Positions 34,811-43,700 of a stretch of 56,822 nucleotides of DNA are shown in pieces. The notes beneath the pieces are model-generated. The model did no database searches. It worked only from the letters and a program-made list of their open reading frames with translations, and was not told where the DNA came from. Source of the DNA: Clostridia bacterium (lineage in GTDB: Bacteria > Bacillota > Clostridia > Oscillospirales > SIG627); NCBI GenBank assembly GCA_017517325.1, contig JAFWZW010000017.1, positions 1-56,822 of the forward strand. The letters are read 5' to 3'. The translations under genes and the position numbers were made by a program. How positions within the stretch are numbered: the stretch's first letter is position 1; each line of letters begins with the position of its first letter.

Positions 34811-35899
34811 ATGTCAAATTGGGAATATACCGAAACCGAGCTTTGGCGTCATAACGAGGGAGATTATTCCATATTCCATGTCTTTTCTCTTTGCGCCATT
34901 GGTGATACGGTGCTTGTTTTTTCCGAGGGTCGCTACGGTAACGGATCGGATGCGGATTGTGCCCACGATATCCGTATGAAACGAAGCTTTGACGGAGGTA
35001 GAACCTTCGGCGAAGACGTTTGCATTCTCTCTGCGGGAAACGGTGTATGCTGGACCAACGCTTCCCCCGTTTACGATCATAACGTCGGCAGGCTATTTCT
35101 GTTCTTTTCGGATAATCAAAATAACGTAAGAACCGAAAATATGGTGATGTTCAGCGATGACCGCGGAACGACCTGGTCCAAGCCGCGTAGCGTTACGTCT
35201 GCGTTGGAACGGGTGAAAATCCCGTTGCCCTTTCATCTGGCGGGTCCAGGTCACGGTATATGCTTAAAAAAAGGTCCTTTCGCAGGCAGACTTTTAATGC
35301 AGTTCTGGCATCGTTCAGAAAATAGAAAAGCTTCCTTGGAGGAGCGTGGCTATTGTGTATCAGTGCTCTATAGTGACGACCACGGCGAAACCTGGCAAAC
35401 AACCGAGTATTTGGGTGCTGACTTAATGGTCAACGAATCCCGCCTTGCGGAGGTTGACGGCGGCATCCGTTGGTATGCTCGCACCAAGGGGCTGTCTCCG
35501 GCCACCTCCTTTAGTTCTGACGGTGGGATGACCTGGCTTGATTTTTCCCATATGGATCTGCCCCCTGCAAGAAGCTGTGATCTCGGTGCGGTATCTCTGT
35601 TCGGTGAAAACGGACTTGAAAACGCAGTTTTCATTTCTCGTCTTTCCCACGAAACCCTTCGTAACGATATGGAAATTCTTATGAGCTTCGATGGGGGAAA
35701 GCATTTTACGGAGCGCTTTCCTTTAATGCCCGGTGACGTGATGCCGGGCTACAGCGATCTCTGTATTTTAAAGGGAGAGGAGCCTGCTGTGGGGCTTGTG
35801 CATTGTCGACATAACCACGTTCTGTTTTCGCGAATCTCACTACAGGCATTGACAGGCGGAAAATATGAAAAAACGGAACGCTTCGTTTGGTTGCAGTAA
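34811..35899 (+). CDS. Sialidase-like (BNR repeat) beta-propeller protein
   Basis: 362 aa, no signal peptide. Five Asp-box-like repeats are visible: SFDGGRTF, SDDRGTTW, SDDHGETW, SSDGGMTW and SFDGGKHF. They support a six-bladed propeller. The VNES segment and an FSEGRYGNGSDAD stretch match sialidase positions (Glu, Arg, Asp). The FRIP motif that normally carries the first catalytic Arg is replaced by YSIFHVFSL, so true neuraminidase activity is doubtful. It may hydrolyse another acidic sugar. It starts 15 nt after the oxidoreductase. Confidence 0.78.
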   Translation: MSNWEYTETELWRHNEGDYSIFHVFSLCAIGDTVLVFSEGRYGNGSDADCAHDIRMKRSFDGGRTFGEDVCILSAGNGVCWTNASPVYDHNVGRLFLFFSDNQNNVRTENMVMFSDDRGTTWSKPRSVTSALERVKIPLPFHLAGPGHGICLKKGPFAGRLLMQFWHRSENRKASLEERGYCVSVLYSDDHGETWQTTEYLGADLMVNESRLAEVDGGIRWYARTKGLSPATSFSSDGGMTWLDFSHMDLPPARSCDLGAVSLFGENGLENAVFISRLSHETLRNDMEILMSFDGGKHFTERFPLMPGDVMPGYSDLCILKGEEPAVGLVHCRHNHVLFSRISLQALTGGKYEKTERFVWLQ

Positions 35900-35909
35900 A
35901 GGAGTATCT

Positions 35910-37538
35910 ATGATTGTTTCTGCAGATCTGAATACCCAAAATGAGAAGCACGAATTTCTTTTGCCAACGAGAGTGATGGCATCTTACGGTGTTTCTCTTC
36001 TTGAAAACTTAACTACCCGAAAGCCGGGAAGCGTGTTGTACCGTCGCCCCGATCTTGCCTCCGTTTGGAACGGAAAAGGTGCGTGGGTGCTCCTTGATTT
36101 TGGAAAAGAGATCCAAGGTGGCGCCAGAATGATCATTTGCAAAGCTAAGGAAATGGCCACCTTTCGTCTGACCTTTGGCGAATCGGTTTCCGAGGCTATG
36201 AGTACCATTGGCGAAAAGAATGCCACAAACGATCATTCTCCCCGTGATTTTAAGGTGATTGCAGGGAAAATGAGTGATAATTCCTTTGGGCAAACGGGCT
36301 TTCGTTTTTTACGAGTGGAGCTTCTTTCTGACGTGGAGGTAAAGATCCAGAATATCTTTGCGGAATCCGTTACGGCGACGTTTTCTCAGGAAGCGGTGTT
36401 TGAAACCGATGACCCGCTTTTAAATCAGATCATTGAAACGGCGGCGTATACTCTTCGCCTTTGCTTTCAAAAAGGTTATATCTGGGATGGGATCAAGCGT
36501 GACCGCCTGATCTGGTGTGGGGATCTGCACCCCGAAATTCTTACCGCGCTGTATTGGTTTGGTGACGTACCCCAGATCCCGTCTTCCTTAAATCTTTTGC
36601 GGGAGTTTAACCCCCTTGACAATCCGGTGGATGAATGGATCAATAACATTCCTTCCTATTCTGCCTGGTGGGTGGTGAACGTGTGCGAATATTGCAGAAT
36701 CACGGGTAATACTACCTTTTGGGAAGAAAACCGTGAATACGGCAGAAGGATTCTTGAAAAAATGCTTGCGTGTGTCACGCCTGATGGAGGTGTTTCCTTT
36801 GAGGGGGACAGACCGCTGAATTATTTTTTGGATTGGTCTACGCAAGGAAACGATGAATCCCGCTTGGGCGTTGGAGCGCTCTTTGTACTGGCGGCCAAAA
36901 AATGGCTCCTGATGGAGGAAAACGAAATCTGCCGCCGTTTGATCAAAGCACTTTCTCCCTGCCTTACCGCACCTTCGGAAACAAAGCCTGTCAGAGCCTT
37001 TCAGGTGCTGGCAGGAAGAGAAACGCCTGACGATGCCCGGCTTCTTGCCAAGGGCGCTTCCGCAGGCTTTTCAACCTTTATGGCTTACTATATCCTTAAG
37101 GCTTTGGCTAAAAGAGGCGAGAAAGACCCCGTTTCTATTGCCAAGGAATATTACGGCGGTATGCTCTCCCGCGGTGCCACTACCTTTTGGGAGGATTTTG
37201 ACCTTGAATGGCTGAAAGACAGTGGAAGGATCGATGAATTTCCTTTGGAAGGAGAAAAGGATCTTCACGGTGATTTCGGTAAGCATTGCTATGAAGGCTT
37301 CCGTCATTCACTTTGCCACGGCTGGTCCTCGGGGGTGCTCTCTTTCTTTATCGAGTATATTCTGGGTTTGCATATAGAAAACGACGGCAAAACCGTAACC
37401 TTTACCCCTAACCCGGGTAAGCTTTCTCGTATTCAAGCGCGTTTCCCCCTGAAAGAAGGCTTTTTAAACCTTTCTCTGGAAAACAGTGAGTGGAAAATCG
37501 ACGCCCCCGTCGGTGTGGAAGTGCGAACTTTTTTTTGA
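35910..37538 (+). CDS. Alpha-L-rhamnosidase-like (GH78-type) six-hairpin protein
   Basis: 542 aa from ATG 35910 (AAAGGAG upstream; an earlier in-frame ATG lies inside the sialidase-like gene). The N-terminal half is a beta-sandwich; an (alpha/alpha)6 barrel follows with DGIKRDRLIWCGDLHPE, the counterpart of the GH78 segment DxPxRxxRxGWxGD holding the general acid. SHxLCHGWSSG near the end also fits. It is shorter than classical GH78 enzymes (800 or more aa) and lacks a signal peptide, so substrates would need import. No transporter is next to it. Confidence 0.75.
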   Translation: MIVSADLNTQNEKHEFLLPTRVMASYGVSLLENLTTRKPGSVLYRRPDLASVWNGKGAWVLLDFGKEIQGGARMIICKAKEMATFRLTFGESVSEAMSTIGEKNATNDHSPRDFKVIAGKMSDNSFGQTGFRFLRVELLSDVEVKIQNIFAESVTATFSQEAVFETDDPLLNQIIETAAYTLRLCFQKGYIWDGIKRDRLIWCGDLHPEILTALYWFGDVPQIPSSLNLLREFNPLDNPVDEWINNIPSYSAWWVVNVCEYCRITGNTTFWEENREYGRRILEKMLACVTPDGGVSFEGDRPLNYFLDWSTQGNDESRLGVGALFVLAAKKWLLMEENEICRRLIKALSPCLTAPSETKPVRAFQVLAGRETPDDARLLAKGASAGFSTFMAYYILKALAKRGEKDPVSIAKEYYGGMLSRGATTFWEDFDLEWLKDSGRIDEFPLEGEKDLHGDFGKHCYEGFRHSLCHGWSSGVLSFFIEYILGLHIENDGKTVTFTPNPGKLSRIQARFPLKEGFLNLSLENSEWKIDAPVGVEVRTFF

Positions 37539-37565
37539 AAAGATATTCAATTATATAACCCGGTA

Positions 37566-37594
37566 TTGCATGCGAAGGTGCTCCGTGTTAAAAT
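37566..37594 (+). promoter_or_regulatory. Promoter of the DUF4062-phosphatase pair
   Basis: -35 TTGCAT (37566-37571), 17-nt spacer, -10 TAAAAT (37589-37594), about 40 nt before the DUF4062 start. No clear terminator lies between the rhamnosidase-like gene and this promoter. Confidence 0.6.
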
Positions 37595-37635
37595 AAGAAA
37601 AATAAAGTGTGTTTTCAATCGAGAGGAACTTTAAA

Positions 37636-38697
37636 ATGGAAAAGATGTATTCTGCTTTTATTTCTTCTACTTCAAAGCTTGAAAAATATCGAAAAATCGC
37701 AACGGAAACGTTGATGGATTGTGGTTTTTTCTGCCATGCGATGGAGCATTTCACGGTTGAGAATTTTGATCAGATCAAGTGGCATATTCGAGTATCAGAT
37801 TTTGTTTTGCTTCTTATGGGAGCGGATTACGGAACGGAGGACCCCATCGAGCAAAAAAGCATGACGAGGCTTGAATTTGAATATGCAAGAGAAATCAAAA
37901 AGCCTATCCTCGTTGTAGTTACTCCGGAATTTGAAGCTATGCAGAAAAAGAAAAGCAAGACCAGAGAAGAGAAGAAGCAGGTGGATTTTCTGATTGAGAT
38001 TACCAATAACCATCAACATTTTACCCGTGTGATTACGGAAACACTGACCCTTGAAAAGATTATCAATCAATATGTCTCAAACCCACAAACCGATTTTTCG
38101 GGGTGGATCCGAGATGAGATCGTGGGGCGTGAACTTGCTGATTGGCAGGAAAAGCACAAAGCCTATGACCTTCGGGGGAAATGGTATCATTTTCACTACA
38201 GTGATAAAGATCCTTTGTATCTGCGTCTTGGTACCATTGACGTAAAACAGAATTTCACCCCCACTGGCTTTCAGACCTGCAGATTTGTGGGAAAGAATTA
38301 CGGGGTTGAATTGAATTGCGATAAAACGGCAATTCTTGTGGATGAAAACGGTGATCCCTTAACTGATGATGAAAGCCAAAGCAAATGGAATGGTGAATAT
38401 AGCCTCCAATCCGACGATATGACTTATACAGGAATCTATAGCAATGAACGCCAGTATGAGCAGGCGAATTTCGCCGGTGAAGACGAGCATAATAAAAAAC
38501 CAAGAGGGATTCACGATTTTACCCTTGATATAGATTCTCACGAAGAGTTAACGGTTGAATTTCGCGGCCTCTTTCACGATCAGGCCCCTTCAAAAAAATG
38601 CGGAAAGATATATGTGTTCCGCGATGTGAAGGAGCGGGATCGAAAGGTGAAAGAACGCTTGCGCAGAAAAGTGAAAACGGAGATTGAATATGTATAA
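37636..38697 (+). CDS. DUF4062 domain protein with a C-terminal beta-rich domain
   Basis: 353 aa from ATG 37636 (AGGAAC upstream; N-terminus MEKMYSAFISSTS). Residues 1-125 match DUF4062: FISSTSKLEKYR, an AMEHF turn, VSDFVLLLMGADYGTE and SMTRLEFEYAREIKKPILVVV. DUF4062 is a Rossmann-like domain often found at the N-terminus of STAND-type ATPases and other conflict proteins. There is no NTPase here. From about residue 175 a beta-rich domain begins with LRGKWYHFHYSDKDP and GTIDVKQNF, which I do not recognise; it could be a lipocalin-like sensor. The gene overlaps the next one by 8 nt. Confidence 0.75.
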   Translation: MEKMYSAFISSTSKLEKYRKIATETLMDCGFFCHAMEHFTVENFDQIKWHIRVSDFVLLLMGADYGTEDPIEQKSMTRLEFEYAREIKKPILVVVTPEFEAMQKKKSKTREEKKQVDFLIEITNNHQHFTRVITETLTLEKIINQYVSNPQTDFSGWIRDEIVGRELADWQEKHKAYDLRGKWYHFHYSDKDPLYLRLGTIDVKQNFTPTGFQTCRFVGKNYGVELNCDKTAILVDENGDPLTDDESQSKWNGEYSLQSDDMTYTGIYSNERQYEQANFAGEDEHNKKPRGIHDFTLDIDSHEELTVEFRGLFHDQAPSKKCGKIYVFRDVKERDRKVKERLRRKVKTEIEYV

Positions 38698-39472
38698 CGA
38701 AGTAATTGAATTGGTAAAATCAACTAAACAGATCGTGAACGATCAGACGAAACTGAAGGAAGTATCGATGAAGGGTGCCGCCGATTTTGTGACAGCGGTG
38801 GATATGGCCATTTCCGATTATTTGAAGGCCGCTCTTGCACGCCTAACCCCCGATATCGGCTTTATGAGCGAGGAGGAAAAGACGGAACTTTTGCCCCGTC
38901 GCTGGATCCTTGACCCCATCGACGGTACGACCAATTTGGTATACGGCTACAATAAGAGCTCCGTATCCCTTGCACTTTGCGAAAATGAAAAGATAACCTT
39001 CGGCGTCGTGTTTGATCCTTTTACCGATGAGCTCTTCGTTGCAAAGAGGGGAGAAGGGGCCTATTACAACGGTGAGAGAATACCTGTTGCACAGGACCGC
39101 GAGGTTTCAGATTGTATCGTGGAATTTGGTGCAGGCTCCACCAAAAAGCACTTTGCCGATCTTTCCTTTGCTATGGCAAAAGAAGTGTTCTTAAACTGCC
39201 TGGATCTCAGAAGGATCTGCTCTTCAGCCTTGGCGGTTTCTTACATTTCTCAGGGACGCATCAACGGGTATTTTGAGTATAGCATCAAGCCTTGGGATTA
39301 CGCTGCGGCCTCTTTGATCCTGGAAGAATGCGGCGGTGTCTTAACGGATTGGGAAGGGAAGCCACTCCCCTTTGACAGACCCTCCTCCATCGTGTGCGGT
39401 ACCCCAAAAATGCACGGCTTTTTATTGAAGACCGTACAAAAGCATCAAGGAACGTTTGATTCCGCTTTGTAA
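38690..39472 (+). CDS. Inositol monophosphatase family protein
   Basis: 260 aa from ATG 38690, preferred over TTG 38684 because GGAG lies 7 nt before it. The Mg2+-binding motifs are SEEEK (Glu), LDPIDGTTN (Asp75, Asp78) and KPWDYAA (Asp). The family includes SuhB-type inositol phosphatases, CysQ-type 3',5'-bisphosphate nucleotidases and sugar bisphosphatases; the substrate cannot be told from motifs. It overlaps the DUF4062 gene by 8 nt, implying translational coupling. Its product may act in the same process. Confidence 0.9.
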   Translation: MYNEVIELVKSTKQIVNDQTKLKEVSMKGAADFVTAVDMAISDYLKAALARLTPDIGFMSEEEKTELLPRRWILDPIDGTTNLVYGYNKSSVSLALCENEKITFGVVFDPFTDELFVAKRGEGAYYNGERIPVAQDREVSDCIVEFGAGSTKKHFADLSFAMAKEVFLNCLDLRRICSSALAVSYISQGRINGYFEYSIKPWDYAAASLILEECGGVLTDWEGKPLPFDRPSSIVCGTPKMHGFLLKTVQKHQGTFDSAL

Positions 39473-39582
39473 TTTTATTTTGTTTTCATCACAAGTTGAA
39501 GTTTTATCAAATTTATCCCAAATTTCTGTTAGTATTATCAAAATGTGTTAAAAATAATAATTATTTTTGTTGATTTCGACAG

Positions 39583-39611
39583 TTAACAAAATTTAACACC
39601 TATGGTAAAAT
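39583..39611 (+). promoter_or_regulatory. Promoter of the liv operon
   Basis: -35 TTAACA (39583-39588), 17-nt spacer, -10 TAAAAT (39606-39611). The -35 sits in the inverted repeat GTTAA-N6-TTAAC (39582-39597), a possible operator. Upstream, AAAAATAA/TTATTTTT (39550-39568) can form a weak hairpin. Confidence 0.58.
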
Positions 39612-39674
39612 ACCGATAGGATAACTTGTATATTATATGAGGTATCAAATTTTACGAAGGAAGTGACGATTGTT

Positions 39675-40838
39675 ATGAAATCTACGCTGAAAAAAGTTCT
39701 TGTTTCTGTTTTGGCACTTACTATGATTCTTTGTCTCGTATCCTGTGGCGGTGCTCGCTATACCGCAGAAAATACCGAGTACGTTTTGGGCGTTTCCGGT
39801 CCTCTGACCGGTGCCGCTGCCGTTTACGGTGTTGCCGTTAAAAATTCTGCTGCTATGGCGATTGATGAGATCAATGCCAACGGTGGTCTCAACGGTATCA
39901 AGTTCAAGTTTGTTGCTACCGATGACGCGCACGATTCTACCAAGGTAGCCGCAAACTACGCTTCTATGCTGGAAGGCGGTATGCAGGTTTCTCTGGGTAC
40001 CGTTACCACTGCTCCCGGTATGGAGTTCTCCAAGCTCTCTCAGGAAGATAACGTTTTCTTCCTTACCCCCTCTGCCTCCGGTGATAAGATCCCCGAAAAT
40101 GCCAACGGCTTCCAGATGTGCTTTGCCGACGGTAACCAGGGTAAGGTTGCTGCTGACTACGTAAACTCTACCGGCCTAAAGAAGATCGGCGTTTTCTATA
40201 AGTCCGATGATCCCTATTCCAACGGTATTTTCCAGCAGTTCAAGGATAACCTTGACGATTCCGTTGAGACCGTTGAAGCTGTGTTCACCGGTGACGCGCA
40301 GGACTTCTCTACTCAGATCTCCGCTCTCAAAGAGTGCGAATTCATCTTCATGCCCATCTACTATCAGCCCGCTTCCGTCTTTATGACTCAGGCAAAATCC
40401 ATCATTGCTGCAGATGCCGTTTACTACGGTTGCGACGGCTTTGACGGTCTTGCAGGTCAGTTTGAGGACTTCTCCGTTATTCCTCAGGAAGTTTCTATGC
40501 TTTCTCACTTTGATTCCAACGCCACCACTGGTGCTGCTGCTGACTTTATCAAGAAGTACACCGAAAAGTATGGCGCTGAGACCCTTAACCAGTTCGGTGC
40601 TTCCGCTTACGACTGTGTATACGCTATCTACAACGCTATGAAAGCCGCTATCGATGGTGGCAAGGAGATCCCCGTTACCATTTCCGCTTCCGATCTCTGC
40701 GAGATCTTGAAGAAGGAATTTACCGGTGACTTTTCCTACAGCGGTGTAACCGGTACTGATATTAAGTGGGAAGATAACGGCTACGTTTCCAAGGAAGCCG
40801 TGAAATACACCCTGAAGGAAGCCAATTCCGCAAAATAA
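39675..40838 (+). CDS. livK: Branched-chain amino acid ABC transporter substrate-binding lipoprotein
   Basis: 387 aa from ATG 39675, which gives a clean lipoprotein signal peptide (MKSTLKKVLVSVLALTM..., lipobox LVSC, Cys24). Type I periplasmic-binding fold: GVSGPLTGAAAVYG, AIDEINANGGLNG and VAANYASML are typical of Leu/Ile/Val-binding proteins. It captures substrate outside the membrane for LivHMGF, encoded directly downstream. A hairpin between livK and livH probably keeps the binding protein in excess. Confidence 0.93.
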   Translation: MKSTLKKVLVSVLALTMILCLVSCGGARYTAENTEYVLGVSGPLTGAAAVYGVAVKNSAAMAIDEINANGGLNGIKFKFVATDDAHDSTKVAANYASMLEGGMQVSLGTVTTAPGMEFSKLSQEDNVFFLTPSASGDKIPENANGFQMCFADGNQGKVAADYVNSTGLKKIGVFYKSDDPYSNGIFQQFKDNLDDSVETVEAVFTGDAQDFSTQISALKECEFIFMPIYYQPASVFMTQAKSIIAADAVYYGCDGFDGLAGQFEDFSVIPQEVSMLSHFDSNATTGAAADFIKKYTEKYGAETLNQFGASAYDCVYAIYNAMKAAIDGGKEIPVTISASDLCEILKKEFTGDFSYSGVTGTDIKWEDNGYVSKEAVKYTLKEANSAK

Positions 40839-40865
40839 GCCTTTGGGCTGAAATTGAAATGGATC

Positions 40866-40898
40866 GTTTGCCGGTGCAGATTCTTCTGCTCCGGCAAA
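40866..40898 (+). promoter_or_regulatory. Intercistronic hairpin between livK and livH
   Basis: TTTGCCGG-TGCAGA pairs with TCTGCT-CCGGCAAA around a short loop. No long T-run follows, so it is more likely an mRNA-stabilising or partial stop element favouring livK expression. Confidence 0.65.
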
Positions 40899-40925
40899 TT
40901 GTCATAAAATAGTTAGGAAAGAAAC

Positions 40926-41798
40926 ATGAATTTTATTGAAACTTTGATCAACGGTCTCAGCATCGGTAGTACCTATGCCATGATCGCTTTGGGCTATACG
41001 ATGGTATACGGCATTGCCAAAATGCTGAACTTTGCCCACGGTGACGTTATTATGGTGGGTGGCTATATGCTTTACGTTACCCTTACTGCTACGGGGAATC
41101 CCATTCTTGGTCTTCTTGCGGCAGTCGTATTTTGTATGCTTTTAGGAATAACCATTGAAAAGGTTGCGTATAAGCCTTTGCGCGGTGCATCTCCCTTGGC
41201 GGTTTTAATTACCGCTATCGGTGTCAGCTATCTGCTTCAATCTACTGCTCAGATCATCTTTGGCTCCGCACCCAAAATGGTAAACGTTGCAAGTTTGGGC
41301 AACGTCAGCTTTGTGGGCCTTACCATCCCTGTTTACGTTTTGGTTACCTTGGTTTGCTCTCTTGTGATCATGACCGCACTTAGCTTGTTTGTTAAATTTA
41401 CACGCACCGGTCGCGCTATGATCGCCGTTTCGGAGGATAAGGGTGCTGCCCAGCTGATGGGTATCAACGTGAATCGTATTATTATGATCACCTTTGCCAT
41501 CGGCTCCGCCCTTGCGGCCTTTGCAGGGTTGTTTATGCTGATGAAATCTCCCAGCCTTACCAATACTCTGGGTGCAATGCCCGGTATCAAGGCCTTTACT
41601 GCCGCTGTTATTGGCGGTATCGGCTCCATTCCCGGTGCAATGCTCGGCGGTATTTTGATGGGCGTTGTGGAAGCGATTTCTCTTAAGATCCCGCTGATCG
41701 CGCCTTATACCGATGCCATCGAGTTTCTGATTTTGATTCTGATTCTTTTGGTTCGTCCCACCGGTATTATGGGTAAAAAGAGAAGGGAGAAGGTATAA
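40926..41798 (+). CDS. livH: Branched-chain amino acid ABC transporter permease LivH
   Basis: 290 aa, polytopic. The opening NGLSIGSTYAMIALGYTMVYGI, the NFAHGD motif and the C-terminal AVIGGIGSIPGAMLGGI loop that contacts the ATPase are diagnostic of LivH. It forms the channel with LivM. Its TAA shares one base with the livM start (TAATG), so translation is coupled. Confidence 0.95.
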   Translation: MNFIETLINGLSIGSTYAMIALGYTMVYGIAKMLNFAHGDVIMVGGYMLYVTLTATGNPILGLLAAVVFCMLLGITIEKVAYKPLRGASPLAVLITAIGVSYLLQSTAQIIFGSAPKMVNVASLGNVSFVGLTIPVYVLVTLVCSLVIMTALSLFVKFTRTGRAMIAVSEDKGAAQLMGINVNRIIMITFAIGSALAAFAGLFMLMKSPSLTNTLGAMPGIKAFTAAVIGGIGSIPGAMLGGILMGVVEAISLKIPLIAPYTDAIEFLILILILLVRPTGIMGKKRREKV

Positions 41799-42928
41799 TG
41801 GCAGGAATCTATCAAAAATTAAAGCCTTATCTCAATTACGTTGTGATCGGTGTTCTCACCCTTGTATTCGCCGTTCTTTCTCTTACCGGCGGTCTTCGCA
41901 GCTCCGATATTTATATGCTTGAGAAAATCGCTATTTCCATTATGCTGGCAGTATCTCTCAGTATGGTGGTTGGCTTCCTTGGTGAGCTTTCTCTCGGTCA
42001 CGCGGGCTTTATGTGTGTTGGTGCTTACCTGGGCGGTAAATGCTCCTGTATTTTAGAGCCTACGCTGGGTGAGATTCCGGCGCTGATCGTCTCCCTTTTG
42101 GTGGGCGGTGCGGTTGCCGCTCTGTTTGGCGTGATCATCGGTCTACCCGCTCTTCGTCTTCGCGGTGACTATCTTGCCATCGTAACCCTTGCCTTCGGTG
42201 AGATCGTTCGTTCCGTCTTTATGAATTCCAGCGATGAGTCCTTTGGCGGCTCCCTGGGTCTTGAAACGCCCCGATTTGATAAGTACACGCTATTTATTAT
42301 TGCTCTCGTTTTGGTTTTGGCTTGCCTTGCAGTTACACAGAACCTCATTCGTTCGAAGCACGGAAGAGCCATCACCTCCATTCGGGATAATGAAATTGCC
42401 GCTCGCGCTACGGGCATCAACGTTACCAAGTATAAGCTCATCGTGTTTACCGTTTCCTCATTTTTTGCAGGAATCGCAGGCGTGCTTTACAGTTATTCCA
42501 ATTACACGGTGCAGAGCACGAAATTCAGCTATAACTATTCCATCGAAATTTTGGTTATGGTGGTTTTAGGCGGTATGGGTAGTATCAACGGCTCCATCAT
42601 TGCCGCAACTCTCATTACCTTCCTTGATATGAAACTGCAAACCATCCTCACAGGCAACCTTGCCGTTCTTCAGGATCTGTTCTATGCCCTGATTCTGATT
42701 CTTATTGTGATCTATAACAATGCTTCTGCGTTCAAGGATTTCCGTGAAAAGTATAACCTGAAGGCGCTTTGGGCGAAATTCAAAAAGCACGATCCTGCAC
42801 ACATTAAAGACGATGAAGCAAAATGGGACCGTGTTCCCAGTAAAATCAAAGTGGATGAGGTGCTCTCTGTCGACCTTCAGACGACCTCTCCTTATACGCC
42901 CGATAAAGGGAAGAAGGGGGATAAATAA
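41798..42928 (+). CDS. livM: Branched-chain amino acid ABC transporter permease LivM
   Basis: 376 aa, polytopic. The LSLGHAGFMCVGAYLGG and GLPALRLRGDYLAIVTLAFGEI motifs and the VLGGMGSINGSIIAA coupling loop are family hallmarks. After the last membrane helix a hydrophilic tail of about 60 residues (from FKDFREKYNLKALW) is longer than usual and has no domain I recognise. Confidence 0.95.
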   Translation: MAGIYQKLKPYLNYVVIGVLTLVFAVLSLTGGLRSSDIYMLEKIAISIMLAVSLSMVVGFLGELSLGHAGFMCVGAYLGGKCSCILEPTLGEIPALIVSLLVGGAVAALFGVIIGLPALRLRGDYLAIVTLAFGEIVRSVFMNSSDESFGGSLGLETPRFDKYTLFIIALVLVLACLAVTQNLIRSKHGRAITSIRDNEIAARATGINVTKYKLIVFTVSSFFAGIAGVLYSYSNYTVQSTKFSYNYSIEILVMVVLGGMGSINGSIIAATLITFLDMKLQTILTGNLAVLQDLFYALILILIVIYNNASAFKDFREKYNLKALWAKFKKHDPAHIKDDEAKWDRVPSKIKVDEVLSVDLQTTSPYTPDKGKKGDK

Positions 42929-43699
42929 ATGTCTGAGATCGTATTGAAAACAGAAAACCTTGGCATTTCCTTCGGTGGTCTGAAAGCCGTTCAGGAACTA
43001 AATCTGAATATTAAAAAAGGTCAGCTTTATGGACTTGTTGGCCCCAACGGTGCAGGTAAGACCACGGTGTTTAATATGATCACCGGTGTGTATAAGCCCA
43101 CCACCGGTAAATTCTGGCTTGATGACGAGAACCTTACAGGCAAAGGCCAGGAGACCATCAATCACAAGGGAATTGCCAGAACGTTTCAGAATATCAGGCT
43201 TTTTAATAATATGTCTGTGATTCGAAACGTAATGGTAGGGCTACATAACCAAAGCGAATTCAAATGCGGCGTAATGGCCAGCATCTTCCGTTTGCCCATT
43301 CATTTTAAAACCGAGAAGGCAATGCGAGCCCGCGCCAAAGAGATCCTGCGTGTGGTTGGCCTTGAAGAGGAACGCAATAATCTTTCCTGCAACCTTCCTT
43401 ACGGCAAGCAAAGAAAGCTTGAGATCGCCCGTGCCCTTGCTACTTCGCCGAAGCTTTTGTGCTTGGATGAGCCCGCTGCCGGTATGAACCCACACGAAAC
43501 GGCGGAATTGATGGAGATCATTCGCAGGATCCGTGATGAATTTCAGGTGACTATCCTTCTCATTGAGCACGATATGAAATTTGTATCAGGTCTTTGCGAT
43601 GAGATCACCGTTCTTAACTTTGGAACGGAATTGGCGCAGGGCAAGCCTGAGGTGGCCCTCAATGATCCCGAAGTGATCAAGGCCTATATAGGAGGATAA
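42929..43699 (+). CDS. livG: Branched-chain amino acid ABC transporter ATP-binding protein LivG
   Basis: 256 aa. Walker A is GPNGAGKTT (about 36-44); ARTFQNIRLF is the Q-loop; the signature is degenerate (LPYGKQRKLEIARAL) as is normal for LivG; Walker B is LLCLDEPAAGMNP. It powers LivHM together with LivF. It begins immediately after livM and ends 1 nt before livF. Confidence 0.96.
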   Translation: MSEIVLKTENLGISFGGLKAVQELNLNIKKGQLYGLVGPNGAGKTTVFNMITGVYKPTTGKFWLDDENLTGKGQETINHKGIARTFQNIRLFNNMSVIRNVMVGLHNQSEFKCGVMASIFRLPIHFKTEKAMRARAKEILRVVGLEEERNNLSCNLPYGKQRKLEIARALATSPKLLCLDEPAAGMNPHETAELMEIIRRIRDEFQVTILLIEHDMKFVSGLCDEITVLNFGTELAQGKPEVALNDPEVIKAYIGG

Positions 43700-43700
43700 A

